The notes under the pieces: generated by a model
Databases searched by the model: none
Told to the model about the DNA's origin: nothing
Seen by the model: the letters and a program-made list of their open reading frames with translations, nothing else
In this document: piece by piece, positions 54,506-64,000 of the stretch
Layout of the letters: each line of letters begins with the position of its first letter
How positions within the stretch are numbered: position 1 is the first letter of the stretch
Program-made: the position numbers and the translations under genes
Assembly: GCA_015058405.1 (NCBI GenBank)
Contig: SVCL01000070.1
Coordinates: forward strand, 1-64,000
DNA length: 64,000 nt
Source: Clostridium sp.
Lineage (GTDB): Bacteria > Bacillota > Clostridia > Clostridiales > Clostridiaceae
Direction: 5' to 3'

Positions 54506-54559
54506 TAAAGTTAAGTGGTAAGTATATATTAAGAACAATTCAAAATATAGTTAGTGTTT

Positions 54560-54593
54560 AAGAGAGTTAAAAATAATAACTCTCTTATTTTTA
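54560..54593 (+). terminator. Terminator after the secreted peptide gene
   Basis: AAGAGAGTTA / TAACTCTCTT stem, 7-nt loop, T-rich tail. It separates this gene from the nitrogenase-like locus. Confidence 0.8.
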
Positions 54594-54666
54594 TATATCT
54601 AATACTGATTAGTAATAGCTTTAATCTATGTAATATATTAAATGTGTAAAAAAAGTAAAAAAGTTG

Positions 54667-54707
54667 TTGACAATTTAAGGCAAAGGACATATACTATAAA
54701 TCATAGT
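54667..54707 (+). promoter_or_regulatory. Promoter of the nitrogenase-like locus with overlapping dyad
   Basis: TTGACA (54667-54672), exactly 17 bp, TATACT (54690-54695): near-consensus sigma-A. A 5-bp dyad ACTAT-AAATC-ATAGT (54693-54707) overlaps the -10 and probable start site, where a repressor would block initiation. The regulator is unknown; a sulfur regulator such as CymR is a guess. Confidence 0.75.
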
Positions 54708-54763
54708 AATTATATAAGTTAAATAAGTTTTAAAATTAAGTATTGAACATGTGAGGTGTTAAT

Positions 54764-54916
54764 ATGGATAAGTTTAAAGAAAAAAAACTAACCGATGAGT
54801 ATCTAAGCGTAGTTCAAGACATTGTTAAAGACATAAAATATGGCACAGTGACATTGATTATACAAGATGGTGTTGTATTACAAATAGATAAAAGTGAAAA
54901 AATAAGATTAAAGTAG
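54764..54916 (+). CDS. YezD-like small protein (DUF2292 type)
   Basis: A 50-residue protein behind GAGGTG, too short for routine gene calling. The centre VQDIVKDIKYGTVTLIIQDG and the end VLQIDKSEKIRLK match my memory of the YezD/DUF2292 family, small proteins often encoded beside sulfur-assimilation genes. It is the first gene of the nitrogenase-like operon. A terminator-like hairpin separates it from the D subunit, so it may be made alone under some conditions. Function is unknown. Confidence 0.72.
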   Translation: MDKFKEKKLTDEYLSVVQDIVKDIKYGTVTLIIQDGVVLQIDKSEKIRLK

Positions 54917-54943
54917 AAATTATAGTAAGTTATATCTGACTGG

Positions 54944-54992
54944 AAAACCAGAGGACATACTTCATAAATGAAGTGTGCCCTCTGGTTTTTTT
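54944..54992 (+). terminator. Attenuator-like terminator between yezD-like gene and nitrogenase-like D
   Basis: Strong stem AAAACCAGAGG / CCTCTGGTTTT extended by ACTTC/GAAGT, with seven T, ending about 8 nt before the ribosome binding site of the D gene. No second promoter is evident behind it, so most of the operon must depend on readthrough here. Confidence 0.8.
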
Positions 54993-55011
54993 ATAAAGGA
55001 GGAAATTATTA

Positions 55012-56481
55012 ATGGGGAAAATAAATTTAAATGAACCAACAGTACCTATTAGAGAGAATAGACTTGGTTCTATAACAAGCTTTAATGGTACAGCTAAAGA
55101 ACTTGTTACAGTATCTCATAATGGAAATTTAAAGGAGTGTCCTAGGAAGTTTTCACAATGTATGGGATGTAATGCAGGTCAAGCTTTTTGTCAATTATCC
55201 ATGATACAAGATGTTGCTGTAGTAAATCATGCGCCTATAGGATGTGCAGGGGATTCTTTCTGTTTCAATTTTACTTATAGAGTAGAGCAGGTTAAGAGAA
55301 ATCTACCTCCTGATATAGGCAGATATTTTAGTACTTGTATTGAAGAAAAAGATACTGTCTTTGGGGCAGTGAAAAAGTTAGAAAATACAGTGAGGGAAGC
55401 TTATAGGAGAGTAAACCCTAAAGCAATCTTTATTACTACTTCCTGTGCGTCAGGAATAATTGGTGAAGATATTGAATCAGTAGCTGAAGGGCTAACAAAA
55501 GAACTTGGAATACCTGTTATTACTTGTTCTTGTGAAGGATTTAGATCAAGGATATGGACTACTGGATTTGATGCAGCATATCATTCAGTTTTAAGAAAGA
55601 TAGTTAAACCTGCTAAAAAGAAAACCAATAAAATAAATATTCCTAACTTTTGGGGAAGTCATATTTTTGATGATTTATTTAAGAGGTTAGGATATGAAGC
55701 ACAATACATTATGCCATTTGCATCTATAGAAGAATTAGAAAAAATATCAGAAGCAGCAGCAACAATTCACATTTGTCCTTCTTTAAGTACATATATGGGA
55801 GCCGCCTTAGAACAAGTTTATGGTGTTCCTGAAATAAAGGCACCACCAGCTTATGGAATTAAGGGGACTGATATATGGCTTAGGGAAATTGGGAAAGCGT
55901 TAAATGTTGAAGAAGAAGTAGAGAAGATTATAAAAGAAAAGCATGAAGAAGTTATTCCTAAGTTGGAGAAGTATAGAGAAATATTGAAGGGAAAAAGAGC
56001 CTATGTTACATCAGGACCAGCTCATGGTCATGCAATTATGGCAATACTTAAGGAATTAGGAATGGAAGTTGTAGGAGCATCTATTTTTCATCATGATCCT
56101 ATTTATGATAATGGAAATCCTAAAACTGATGTTTTAGCCCAAGATGTTCAACTTTATGGTGATATTAAAAATTACAATGTATGCAACAAACAAGCTTTTG
56201 AGTTAGTAAATGCACTACACAAGATTAAGCCTGACATTATTATTGCAAGACATGATGGAATGACATTGTGGGGAGCTAAACTTGGAATCCCATCATTATT
56301 AATTGGAGATGAACAGTTTGGATTTGGTTATGAAGGAACATTAAATTATGCATCCAGAATTGTAGAAACATTAGATGCTATAGAGTTTGTAACAAATTTA
56401 TCAAAACATAGTACTATGCCATATACAAAATGGTGGCTAGATCAAGAAGTTGGATTCTTTAAAAAGGGAGGTAAAAAGTAA
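55012..56481 (+). CDS. Nitrogenase-like reductase, NifD-type (alpha) subunit
   Basis: A 489-residue nitrogenase component-1-type protein. C53, C78 (NHAPIGCAGD) and C145 (TTSCASGIIGEDI) reproduce the 25- and 67-residue spacing of the NifD P-cluster cysteines. C255 in HICPSLSTYMG aligns with the NifD cofactor Cys. At the NifD cofactor His the motif reads FGFGYEG, so Phe438 stands where GPYHGYEG has His. Extra cysteines occur at 43, 50, 60 and 84. The protein should hold a P-cluster and some NifB-derived cofactor, but not be a standard N2 nitrogenase. It is coupled to the K gene through TAATG. MarD-like or another Nfl group is the closest idea; substrate unknown. Confidence 0.85.
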   Translation: MGKINLNEPTVPIRENRLGSITSFNGTAKELVTVSHNGNLKECPRKFSQCMGCNAGQAFCQLSMIQDVAVVNHAPIGCAGDSFCFNFTYRVEQVKRNLPPDIGRYFSTCIEEKDTVFGAVKKLENTVREAYRRVNPKAIFITTSCASGIIGEDIESVAEGLTKELGIPVITCSCEGFRSRIWTTGFDAAYHSVLRKIVKPAKKKTNKINIPNFWGSHIFDDLFKRLGYEAQYIMPFASIEELEKISEAAATIHICPSLSTYMGAALEQVYGVPEIKAPPAYGIKGTDIWLREIGKALNVEEEVEKIIKEKHEEVIPKLEKYREILKGKRAYVTSGPAHGHAIMAILKELGMEVVGASIFHHDPIYDNGNPKTDVLAQDVQLYGDIKNYNVCNKQAFELVNALHKIKPDIIIARHDGMTLWGAKLGIPSLLIGDEQFGFGYEGTLNYASRIVETLDAIEFVTNLSKHSTMPYTKWWLDQEVGFFKKGGKK

Positions 56482-57812
56482 TGCCAAAGATAGTTGAACA
56501 ACCAAGGTATTCATGTGCACTAGGTGCTATGCAAAGTGTTGTTGCCATAAAGAGAGGTGTACCTATATTACATTCAGGTCCAGGGTGTGGAAATAAAATT
56601 ACAAAGTTAATAGGACAAGGCGAAGGATATGCAGGTGGTAGTACTATTCCTTGTACAAACGCAGAAGAAAGAGATGTTGTATTTGGTGGGGAAAAGAAAT
56701 TAACTGATGTTATTGAAGGTTCTCTTAAAGTAATAGATGCAGATTTATATGTAGTTTTAACAGGATGTACAGCAGCTATTGTTGGTGATGATGTAGGTAG
56801 TGTTGTTTCAGAATTTCAATATGAAGATAAACCTATTGTTTATGTAGAAAGTGGTGGATTTAAGAGTAACAATTATGTAAGCCATAGCGTAGTTGTGAAT
56901 GCAATAATTGATCAGTATGTTGATAAATTTAAAGAGAATTCAGAAGTTAAAAAAGGTCTTGTAAATCTATTTGCAACAATACCTTATCAAGATCCTTATT
57001 GGAATGGAAATCTTGAAGAATTAAAAAGAGTGTTAGAAGGAATTGGGCTTAAGGTTAACGTGCTTTTTGGGAACGAATCAGAGGGAGTAGATGAATGGAA
57101 AACAATACCTAATGCTGAGTTTAATATTTTAGTTAACTCTTGGGCTGGTCTTGATATAGTTAAACATTTAAAGAAAAAATATAATACACCATATTTACAT
57201 TTTCCATACCTTCCTATAGGGGGAATAGAAACTTCTAAGTTTTTAAGATCAGTAGCAGAATTTGCAAATTTAGATGAGGAAAAGGTCAATAACTTTATTA
57301 GAAAAGAAGAGGTGAAATATTATTCACACATAGAAAAAACTGCAGATTTCATGCTTGAATTTAGATATGGAATTCCTAGAAGAGTATATAGTATAGCTGA
57401 TTCTACATATGCTTTAGGATTTAGTAAATTTTTATTAAATGAATTAGGAATAATACCAGGTAAACAATTTATAGTTGAGGATACACCAGAAAAATACAAA
57501 GAAAATATATTAAAAGAATTTGAAAATGTTTCTGAATTTAAAAAGAGAGATGTAGAGGTAGAGTTTAATGCAGATGCTGGTTTAAATCAAATAAAAATTG
57601 AGGAAGATGTTAAAAGTACAGATGAAAAAAGAACACTTATCCTTGGAAGTGGATGGGATAAAGATTTAGCAGACAGAATAGGGGCTGATCTGTTAATAGT
57701 AAGTGTTCCAGTAACTTATAGATTAATTTTAAATTGTGGATATGCAGGATATGTAGGTGGATTAAGGGCTATTGAAGATATATATGATAGAGTTCTGGCT
57801 ACATATAGATAG
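56481..57812 (+). CDS. Nitrogenase-like reductase, NifK-type (beta) subunit
   Basis: A 443-residue partner subunit. C12 (RYSCALGA), C36 (SGPGCGNK) and C96 (LTGCTAAIVGDDV) match the three NifK P-cluster cysteines in order and spacing. It lacks the long NifK N-terminal extension and is shorter than NifK (about 520), like NifN and other nitrogenase-like K proteins. The C-terminal part has DADLYVVLTG and LILNCGYAGYVGG. The gene starts in the last base of the D stop, so the two are made together as an expected alpha2beta2. Confidence 0.85.
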   Translation: MPKIVEQPRYSCALGAMQSVVAIKRGVPILHSGPGCGNKITKLIGQGEGYAGGSTIPCTNAEERDVVFGGEKKLTDVIEGSLKVIDADLYVVLTGCTAAIVGDDVGSVVSEFQYEDKPIVYVESGGFKSNNYVSHSVVVNAIIDQYVDKFKENSEVKKGLVNLFATIPYQDPYWNGNLEELKRVLEGIGLKVNVLFGNESEGVDEWKTIPNAEFNILVNSWAGLDIVKHLKKKYNTPYLHFPYLPIGGIETSKFLRSVAEFANLDEEKVNNFIRKEEVKYYSHIEKTADFMLEFRYGIPRRVYSIADSTYALGFSKFLLNELGIIPGKQFIVEDTPEKYKENILKEFENVSEFKKRDVEVEFNADAGLNQIKIEEDVKSTDEKRTLILGSGWDKDLADRIGADLLIVSVPVTYRLILNCGYAGYVGGLRAIEDIYDRVLATYR

Positions 57813-57839
57813 AAAATAAATTTAGGGGAGTGAGTAATA

Positions 57840-60006
<2,167 letters not shown>

Positions 60007-60033
60007 CTAATAAAAAGAATGGAGGGCTAAAGA

Positions 60034-60813
60034 ATGATAGAGGTAAAAGGTGTAACTAAAACATTTAATACTCTATCTGGACAGGTAGAAGTTTTAAAGA
60101 ATATAGATCTAAACATAAATGATGGTGATATATTTGGTGTTGTTGGATTTAGTGGAGCTGGAAAATCAACTTTAATTAGATGCTTAAATGGACTAGAGAA
60201 AGTTGATTCAGGCACTATAAAAGTAGGAAGTAACGTTATAACAAGCTTAAATAGAAAAGAACTAAGAGAAGCAAGAAAAAAGATAGGTATGATATTTCAA
60301 CAATTTAACTTATTTGATTCTAAAACAGTCTATGAAAATGTAGCTTTTCCATTAGAAATTTCAGACTATCCAAAAGAGAAAATTAAAGATAGGGTAGAAG
60401 AAATTTTAGAATTAGTTGAACTTAAAGATAAGAAAAATTTTTATCCTTTACAGTTAAGTGGAGGACAAAAACAAAGAGTTGGAATAGCAAGGGCATTAGC
60501 TAATGAACCAGATGTTTTATTAAGTGATGAAGCAACTTCGGCTTTAGATCCACAAACGACTTTTTCCATTTTAGAGTTACTAAAAAATATAAATAAAAAG
60601 TTGAATTTAACTATTGTACTAATAACTCACGAATTAGATGTTTTAAAATATGCTTCCAACAATATGGTGGTATTAGAAGATGGAAGGATTGTTGAAGGTG
60701 GAAATACAAAGAATTTGTTTTTAAATCCTAAAAGTGATACTTTGAAGAAATTTATTGAAATTACAGAAGGAGTATTAAAACAAACTCAATTTTCTGGAGG
60801 GGAAGGGATATGA
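60034..60813 (+). CDS. MetN-type ABC importer ATPase lacking the regulatory NIL domain
   Basis: A 259-residue ATPase: Walker A GFSGAGKST, Q-loop FQQFNLF, signature LSGGQKQRVGIARALA, Walker B VLLSDEATSALDP and switch LITHE. It is a MetN homologue in sequence and operon context. Standard MetN proteins have about 340 residues because of a C-terminal NIL domain that binds methionine and shuts the transporter. That domain is absent, so the pump should not be trans-inhibited by methionine, or its substrate is something else. Overlaps the permease gene by 4 bp. Confidence 0.88.
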   Translation: MIEVKGVTKTFNTLSGQVEVLKNIDLNINDGDIFGVVGFSGAGKSTLIRCLNGLEKVDSGTIKVGSNVITSLNRKELREARKKIGMIFQQFNLFDSKTVYENVAFPLEISDYPKEKIKDRVEEILELVELKDKKNFYPLQLSGGQKQRVGIARALANEPDVLLSDEATSALDPQTTFSILELLKNINKKLNLTIVLITHELDVLKYASNNMVVLEDGRIVEGGNTKNLFLNPKSDTLKKFIEITEGVLKQTQFSGGEGI

Positions 60814-61478
60814 GTAATGATTTGATAAATTTACTTTTAACAGCTACTGAAGAAACTATTTATATGGTGGCTATATCAACAATAATAGCTGTTATATTAG
60901 GAGTTCCTGTTGGTGTGCTCTTAGTAATTACAGATAAGGGAGGCATATTTCCTTTAGTTAAAGTTAACAAATTTATAGGGGTATTTATTAATGTTATAAG
61001 GTCTATGCCAGAGATGATTCTTATTATAATTTTACTTCCTTTAGCAAAATTAATTGTAGGAACAACCTTAGGAAGTAATGCAGCAATAGTGTCAATTTCA
61101 ATTGGGACTTCCCCTCTTATAGCAAGAATTATAGAGAATAGTTTAAAAGATATAGAGCATGGAAAAATAGAAGCTGCTGAGGCTATGGGTGCAGATACTT
61201 TTGAAATTATAAGAAAGGTATTAATACCGGAGGCACTTCCATCAATTATTAGGGGATTAACTATTTCAATTATAGGGGTAGTAGGATTTACGGCAATAGC
61301 AGGAGCCATTGGGGCAGGTGGACTTGGAAGCCTTGCTATAAGGTTTGGATATCAAAGGTTTAGAACAGATATATTAATTGGAACAGTACTTATTTTATTA
61401 ATAATAGTTCAATCAATTCAGCTATTGGGTGATTACATAGCAAGATTAATAAATAGAAAAAGATTTAAATTTGAATAA
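60810..61478 (+). CDS. MetI-type ABC importer permease
   Basis: A 222-residue permease with five membrane helices. The MetI pattern ETIYMVAISTIIAVILGVPVG, the coupling loop EAAEAMGADTFEIIRKVLIPEALPSI and the GAIGAGGLGSLAIRFGYQRF end are all typical of D-methionine/methionine permeases. GGAGG inside metN precedes the ATG. Confidence 0.9.
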   Translation: MSNDLINLLLTATEETIYMVAISTIIAVILGVPVGVLLVITDKGGIFPLVKVNKFIGVFINVIRSMPEMILIIILLPLAKLIVGTTLGSNAAIVSISIGTSPLIARIIENSLKDIEHGKIEAAEAMGADTFEIIRKVLIPEALPSIIRGLTISIIGVVGFTAIAGAIGAGGLGSLAIRFGYQRFRTDILIGTVLILLIIVQSIQLLGDYIARLINRKRFKFE

Positions 61479-61491
61479 AGGAGGAATAGGG

Positions 61492-62307
61492 ATGAAGAAG
61501 ATATTTTCAATATTTTTTATTATAGGAATTTTTATTTTTGGGAGTTTTGTAGGATGTAGTGGAAATTCTTCAGATAAAGATGGTAAAGAGAAGAATTTAA
61601 AAGTTGGAGCAGCAGTAACTCCACATGCAGAAATATTAGAGCATATAAAACCAAAACTTAAAGAAGAGGGAATTAATTTAGAAATTATAACTTTAGATAG
61701 TGAAGATCAGCTTAATCCTGCCTTAGCTGATAAGCAAATAGATGCTAATTATTTTCAACATACTCCATATTTAGAGTCAGTTTCAAAAGAAAAAGGTTAC
61801 GACTTTGAAGTAGCAGGAAAAATTCATATAGAACCTATAGGATTTTATTCAAATACAATAAAGTCAATAAGTGAATTAAAGAATGGAGATAAAATAGGAA
61901 TTCCTAATAATCCATCAAATGAATTTAGAGCTTTAAAACTATTAGAAAAGTACGGAGTGATAAAGTTGAAGGATGGAATTACAGATTATAGTGCAACTCC
62001 AAGCGATATAGCTGAAAATCCTAAAAATATAAATTTTGTAGAACTTGAAGCAGCAACTTTACCAAGAGCTTTAGCTGATTTAAGTGGGGCAATAATAAAC
62101 ACAAATATTGTTATAGAAGCAGGCTTAAGTCCTGATGATGCAATTGTTAAAGAAGATTCTGATTCACCGTATGCAAATATAATTGCAGTTAGAAAAGGTG
62201 ATGAAGAAAGAGAAGATATAAAGAAACTTATAGAGATATTACAATCAGATGATGTTAAAAAGTTTTTAAAAGATAAGTACGGATCAGCAATAGTACCTGC
62301 ATTTTAG
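61492..62307 (+). CDS. MetQ-type substrate-binding lipoprotein
   Basis: A 271-residue NlpA/MetQ-family lipoprotein. The signal peptide (residues 1-22) ends in the lipobox FVGC, giving a lipid-anchored Cys. The body has LKVGAAVTPHAEILEHIKP, the conserved YFQHTPYL ligand-site loop, IGIPNNPSNEFRALKLLEK and the DSPYANIIAVRKGD C-terminal segment. The family binds methionine and related compounds. With this operon a methylated thioether or methionine derivative is possible (inference). ATG 61492 follows AAAGGAGG. Confidence 0.9.
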   Translation: MKKIFSIFFIIGIFIFGSFVGCSGNSSDKDGKEKNLKVGAAVTPHAEILEHIKPKLKEEGINLEIITLDSEDQLNPALADKQIDANYFQHTPYLESVSKEKGYDFEVAGKIHIEPIGFYSNTIKSISELKNGDKIGIPNNPSNEFRALKLLEKYGVIKLKDGITDYSATPSDIAENPKNINFVELEAATLPRALADLSGAIINTNIVIEAGLSPDDAIVKEDSDSPYANIIAVRKGDEEREDIKKLIEILQSDDVKKFLKDKYGSAIVPAF

Positions 62308-62337
62308 AATTAAGTAGTTAGGAAGGAGGAAATATTT

Positions 62338-63273
62338 ATGATAACTGACTTTAAATTAGTTAAATATGATGAAGCAAGAATTAAGGTAAATAAAAAAAGA
62401 AGTGATAAGTTTAAACATTTAGCAAAAACACATCCTTGCCTTGGAGGAGAAGCACATTTTAAATATGGAAGAATCCATTTGCCGGTAAGTCCAACTTGCA
62501 ATATACAATGTAAGTTTTGTAAAAGAGGTTTTAATAAGTCAGAAGTTAGACCAGGGGTAAGCTCACTTTTATTAAAACCAGAGGAAGCAGTGAAAACAGT
62601 AAGAAAAGCATTAGAGCTTTGTCCAGATATTAGAGTAGTTGGAATAGCAGGACCTGGCGATACATTAGCTACTGACTATGCTATAGAAACATTTAAATTA
62701 GTAAAAAAGGAGTTTCCTCACCTTACTAACTGCTTAAGCACTAATGGTTTAAGATTGGAAGAAAAGGCTGAAAGATTAGTAGAAGCTGGAGTAGAAACAA
62801 TAACAGTTACAGTAAATGCTATTGATCCAGAGATACTAAAAAATATATGTTCTTTTATTATAGATGAGAATGGTAAAAAGTTAGAAGGTGTTGAGGCAGC
62901 TAAAAAGCTTATAAGTGCACAACTTAGAGGAATTAAGAAAATTAGTGAATTAGGGGTAATAGTTAAGATAAATAGTGTATTGATTCCTGGAGTAAATGAT
63001 GATCATATAAAAGATATTGCTAGAGTAGTTAAGGAGCTTGGGGCACAGATATTTAATATAATTCCATTAATACCACAAAATGAATTAAGTCATATTAATG
63101 CTCCAACATGTGAATTATTAGAGAGGGTAAGGCAAGAAGCAGGGCAGTATGTAGATGTATTTAGACATTGCAAACACTGTAGAGCAGATGCTTGTGGAGT
63201 GCCAGGAAAAAATCAGGATTTACATCATCTTTTATATGATAAAGAGGTAGTAGAAACTTTTTCACATGGCTAA
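62338..63273 (+). CDS. NifB-like radical SAM cofactor maturase
   Basis: A 311-residue radical SAM protein of the NifB core type. HPCLGGEAHFKYGRIHLPVS leads into the SAM-cluster motif CNIQCKFC, then RPGVSS. GPGDTLA and the C-terminal HCKHCRADACG match NifB motifs with their extra-cluster cysteines. NifB builds the 8Fe-9S-C core (NifB-co) of nitrogenase cofactors. It lacks the fused NifX-like domain of proteobacterial NifB; that domain seems to be the next gene. Its presence implies the D/K complex carries a NifB-co-derived cluster. Confidence 0.9.
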   Translation: MITDFKLVKYDEARIKVNKKRSDKFKHLAKTHPCLGGEAHFKYGRIHLPVSPTCNIQCKFCKRGFNKSEVRPGVSSLLLKPEEAVKTVRKALELCPDIRVVGIAGPGDTLATDYAIETFKLVKKEFPHLTNCLSTNGLRLEEKAERLVEAGVETITVTVNAIDPEILKNICSFIIDENGKKLEGVEAAKKLISAQLRGIKKISELGVIVKINSVLIPGVNDDHIKDIARVVKELGAQIFNIIPLIPQNELSHINAPTCELLERVRQEAGQYVDVFRHCKHCRADACGVPGKNQDLHHLLYDKEVVETFSHG

Positions 63274-63312
63274 AATTAAGATATTTAAAATGATGTATAG
63301 GAGGGGAGTAAT

Positions 63313-63657
63313 ATGTCATATAGATTAGCTTTTGCAAGCAGCGATGGACAAATAGTAGATGAACATTTTGGAAGAGCAGAAGATTTTCATATTTATGAGA
63401 TTAATGGGGATAAGGTTACTTACGTAGAAACTAGAATAAATAATGCCAATAAAGGTGAAGAATGTGGTCATGATAAGATTAACAAAAATATAGAACTCAT
63501 TTCAGACTGTAAAGCCATATTTGTCGCAAATGTTGGAAGATGTGGTGTTGAAAGATTGAAAATTAAGGAAATAGAAGGCTTTATAATGCCTTATAAAATA
63601 AGCGAAATATTAGAGAAAGTTTTAGAGAAGAAATATAAATTTTTTAACTTTGAGTAA
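63313..63657 (+). CDS. NifX/NifB-C-terminal-like cofactor-binding protein
   Basis: A 114-residue protein of the dinitrogenase iron-molybdenum cofactor family (PF02579). The fold signature LAFASSDGQIVDEHFGRAED opens it, and GRCGVERLK lies in the second half. Such proteins carry or shield cofactor precursors such as NifB-co. Standing next to the domain-less NifB, it is the natural carrier from NifB to the D/K complex. AGGAGGGG sets ATG 63313. Confidence 0.88.
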   Translation: MSYRLAFASSDGQIVDEHFGRAEDFHIYEINGDKVTYVETRINNANKGEECGHDKINKNIELISDCKAIFVANVGRCGVERLKIKEIEGFIMPYKISEILEKVLEKKYKFFNFE

Positions 63658-63673
63658 ATAGGGAGGTTTTAAT

Positions 63674-64000
63674 ATGGAAATAGAATCATTATTAGTGCAT
63701 GGAGCAGTAGAAGGGGATGAATTTACTGGGTCAGTTAATGTGCCAATATATCAAACATCCACTTATAAACAATGGTCTCTAGGAGAATATAAATATGAAT
63801 ATTCAAGGACAGGAAATCCAACAAGAGAAGCTTTAGAAAAAACTATTGCACTTTTAGAAAATGGAATTGGTGGTCTTGCTTTTGGAAGTGGAATGGCAGC
63901 TATTACAGCGGTTTTATCTTTATTTAAAAGTGGAGATAAAATAATAATTCCAGATAACCTTTATGGTGGAACTTTCAGAGTTGTGGATAAAGTGTTTAAA
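63674..64000 (+). CDS. Cystathionine gamma-synthase/lyase-type PLP enzyme (cut by window end)
   Basis: The first 109 residues of a Cys/Met-metabolism PLP enzyme. The opening MEIESLLVHGA, VPIYQTSTYKQ, YEYSRTGNPTREALEKTIA and FGSGMAAITAVLSLF are typical of cystathionine gamma-synthase, cystathionine gamma-lyase or homocysteine gamma-lyase, more so than of MetY. The PLP lysine lies beyond the edge. GGGAGG sets ATG 63674. With the sulfhydrylase it would connect released sulfur with homocysteine and cysteine. Confidence 0.85.
   Translation, partial: MEIESLLVHGAVEGDEFTGSVNVPIYQTSTYKQWSLGEYKYEYSRTGNPTREALEKTIALLENGIGGLAFGSGMAAITAVLSLFKSGDKIIIPDNLYGGTFRVVDKVFK

Noticed and set aside
54560..55011. 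SAM riboswitch or Met T-box before the nitrogenase-like operon
   Set aside because: No GGNACC T-box motif and no S-box core; the structure at 54944-54992 is a plain terminator stem.

Overview
The window is a low-GC (roughly 30% by eye) chromosomal segment from a Firmicute, most likely a host-associated anaerobe of Clostridium sensu stricto. The evidence is the strongly AT-biased codon use, strong AGGAGG-type ribosome binding sites, T-box leaders, a hybrid-cluster protein, and the indirect Asn-tRNA pathway (AspRS plus GatCAB). I cannot name the species. The left two thirds (about 1-34 kb) is ordinary catabolic and housekeeping sequence with an unusual amount of gene decay. It holds an acyl-ACP thioesterase, hcp, a GH13 alpha-glucosidase beside a divergent AraC regulator, a complete sucrose operon (scrA-scrR-scrB-scrK), a MarR-controlled heterodimeric ABC exporter, hom/fau/metY, thrS under a threonine T-box, tRNA-Gly, ispF, and a protein that joins a SigI-like C-terminal domain to an RsgI anti-sigma domain. 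At least eight genes are broken: a DUF1113-type permease, a PHP protein, a yclNOQ siderophore transporter, an ABC-2 permease, a LysM phage lysin, galK (one nonsense codon), an IS3 transposase and a yesN-like regulator.

At 34.7-35.0 kb an intergenic region carries six perfect DnaA boxes. Next come gatB-gatA-gatC-aspS on the minus strand, behind an unusual leader with one T-box Stem I (Asn specifier AAC) and two successive antiterminator/terminator modules. From 40 to 51 kb lie a secreted SGNH esterase and a pentose module: DUF4867 protein, FucI/AraA-like isomerase, YesL, xylulokinase, ROK repressor, transaldolase and transketolase. This module has two promoters with near-identical downstream operator-like sequences. 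A two-permease FtsX/MacB-type ABC transporter and a 51-residue secreted peptide follow.

The most striking locus runs from 54.66 kb to the right edge. It is one apparent operon encoding a YezD-like small protein, nitrogenase-like D and K subunits, an O-acetylhomoserine sulfhydrylase, a NifH-like Fe protein, a MetNIQ-type importer with a shortened MetN, a NifB-like radical SAM protein, a NifX/NifB-C-terminal-like protein and a cystathionine gamma-synthase/lyase-type enzyme cut by the window end. The D, K and H proteins keep their cluster cysteines. D keeps a candidate cofactor Cys but appears to have Phe where NifD has its cofactor His. Nothing else for N2 fixation (nifEN, nifV, molybdate uptake) is seen. 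The context points to reductive sulfur salvage: import of a methionine-like or thioether compound, reductive C-S cleavage by a nitrogenase-like enzyme, and capture of the released thiol or sulfide on O-acetylhomoserine. It resembles the methylthio-alkane reductase (Mar) idea, but with a different gene set; substrate and function are inferred.

Two families of dispersed non-coding elements sit mainly between convergent genes. One is a long-hairpin family (three copies and one solo end) with matching termini and a central 9-bp stem that is re-paired with different bases around a 22-nt similar loop. The other is a pair of about 115-bp bidirectional-terminator-like repeats.
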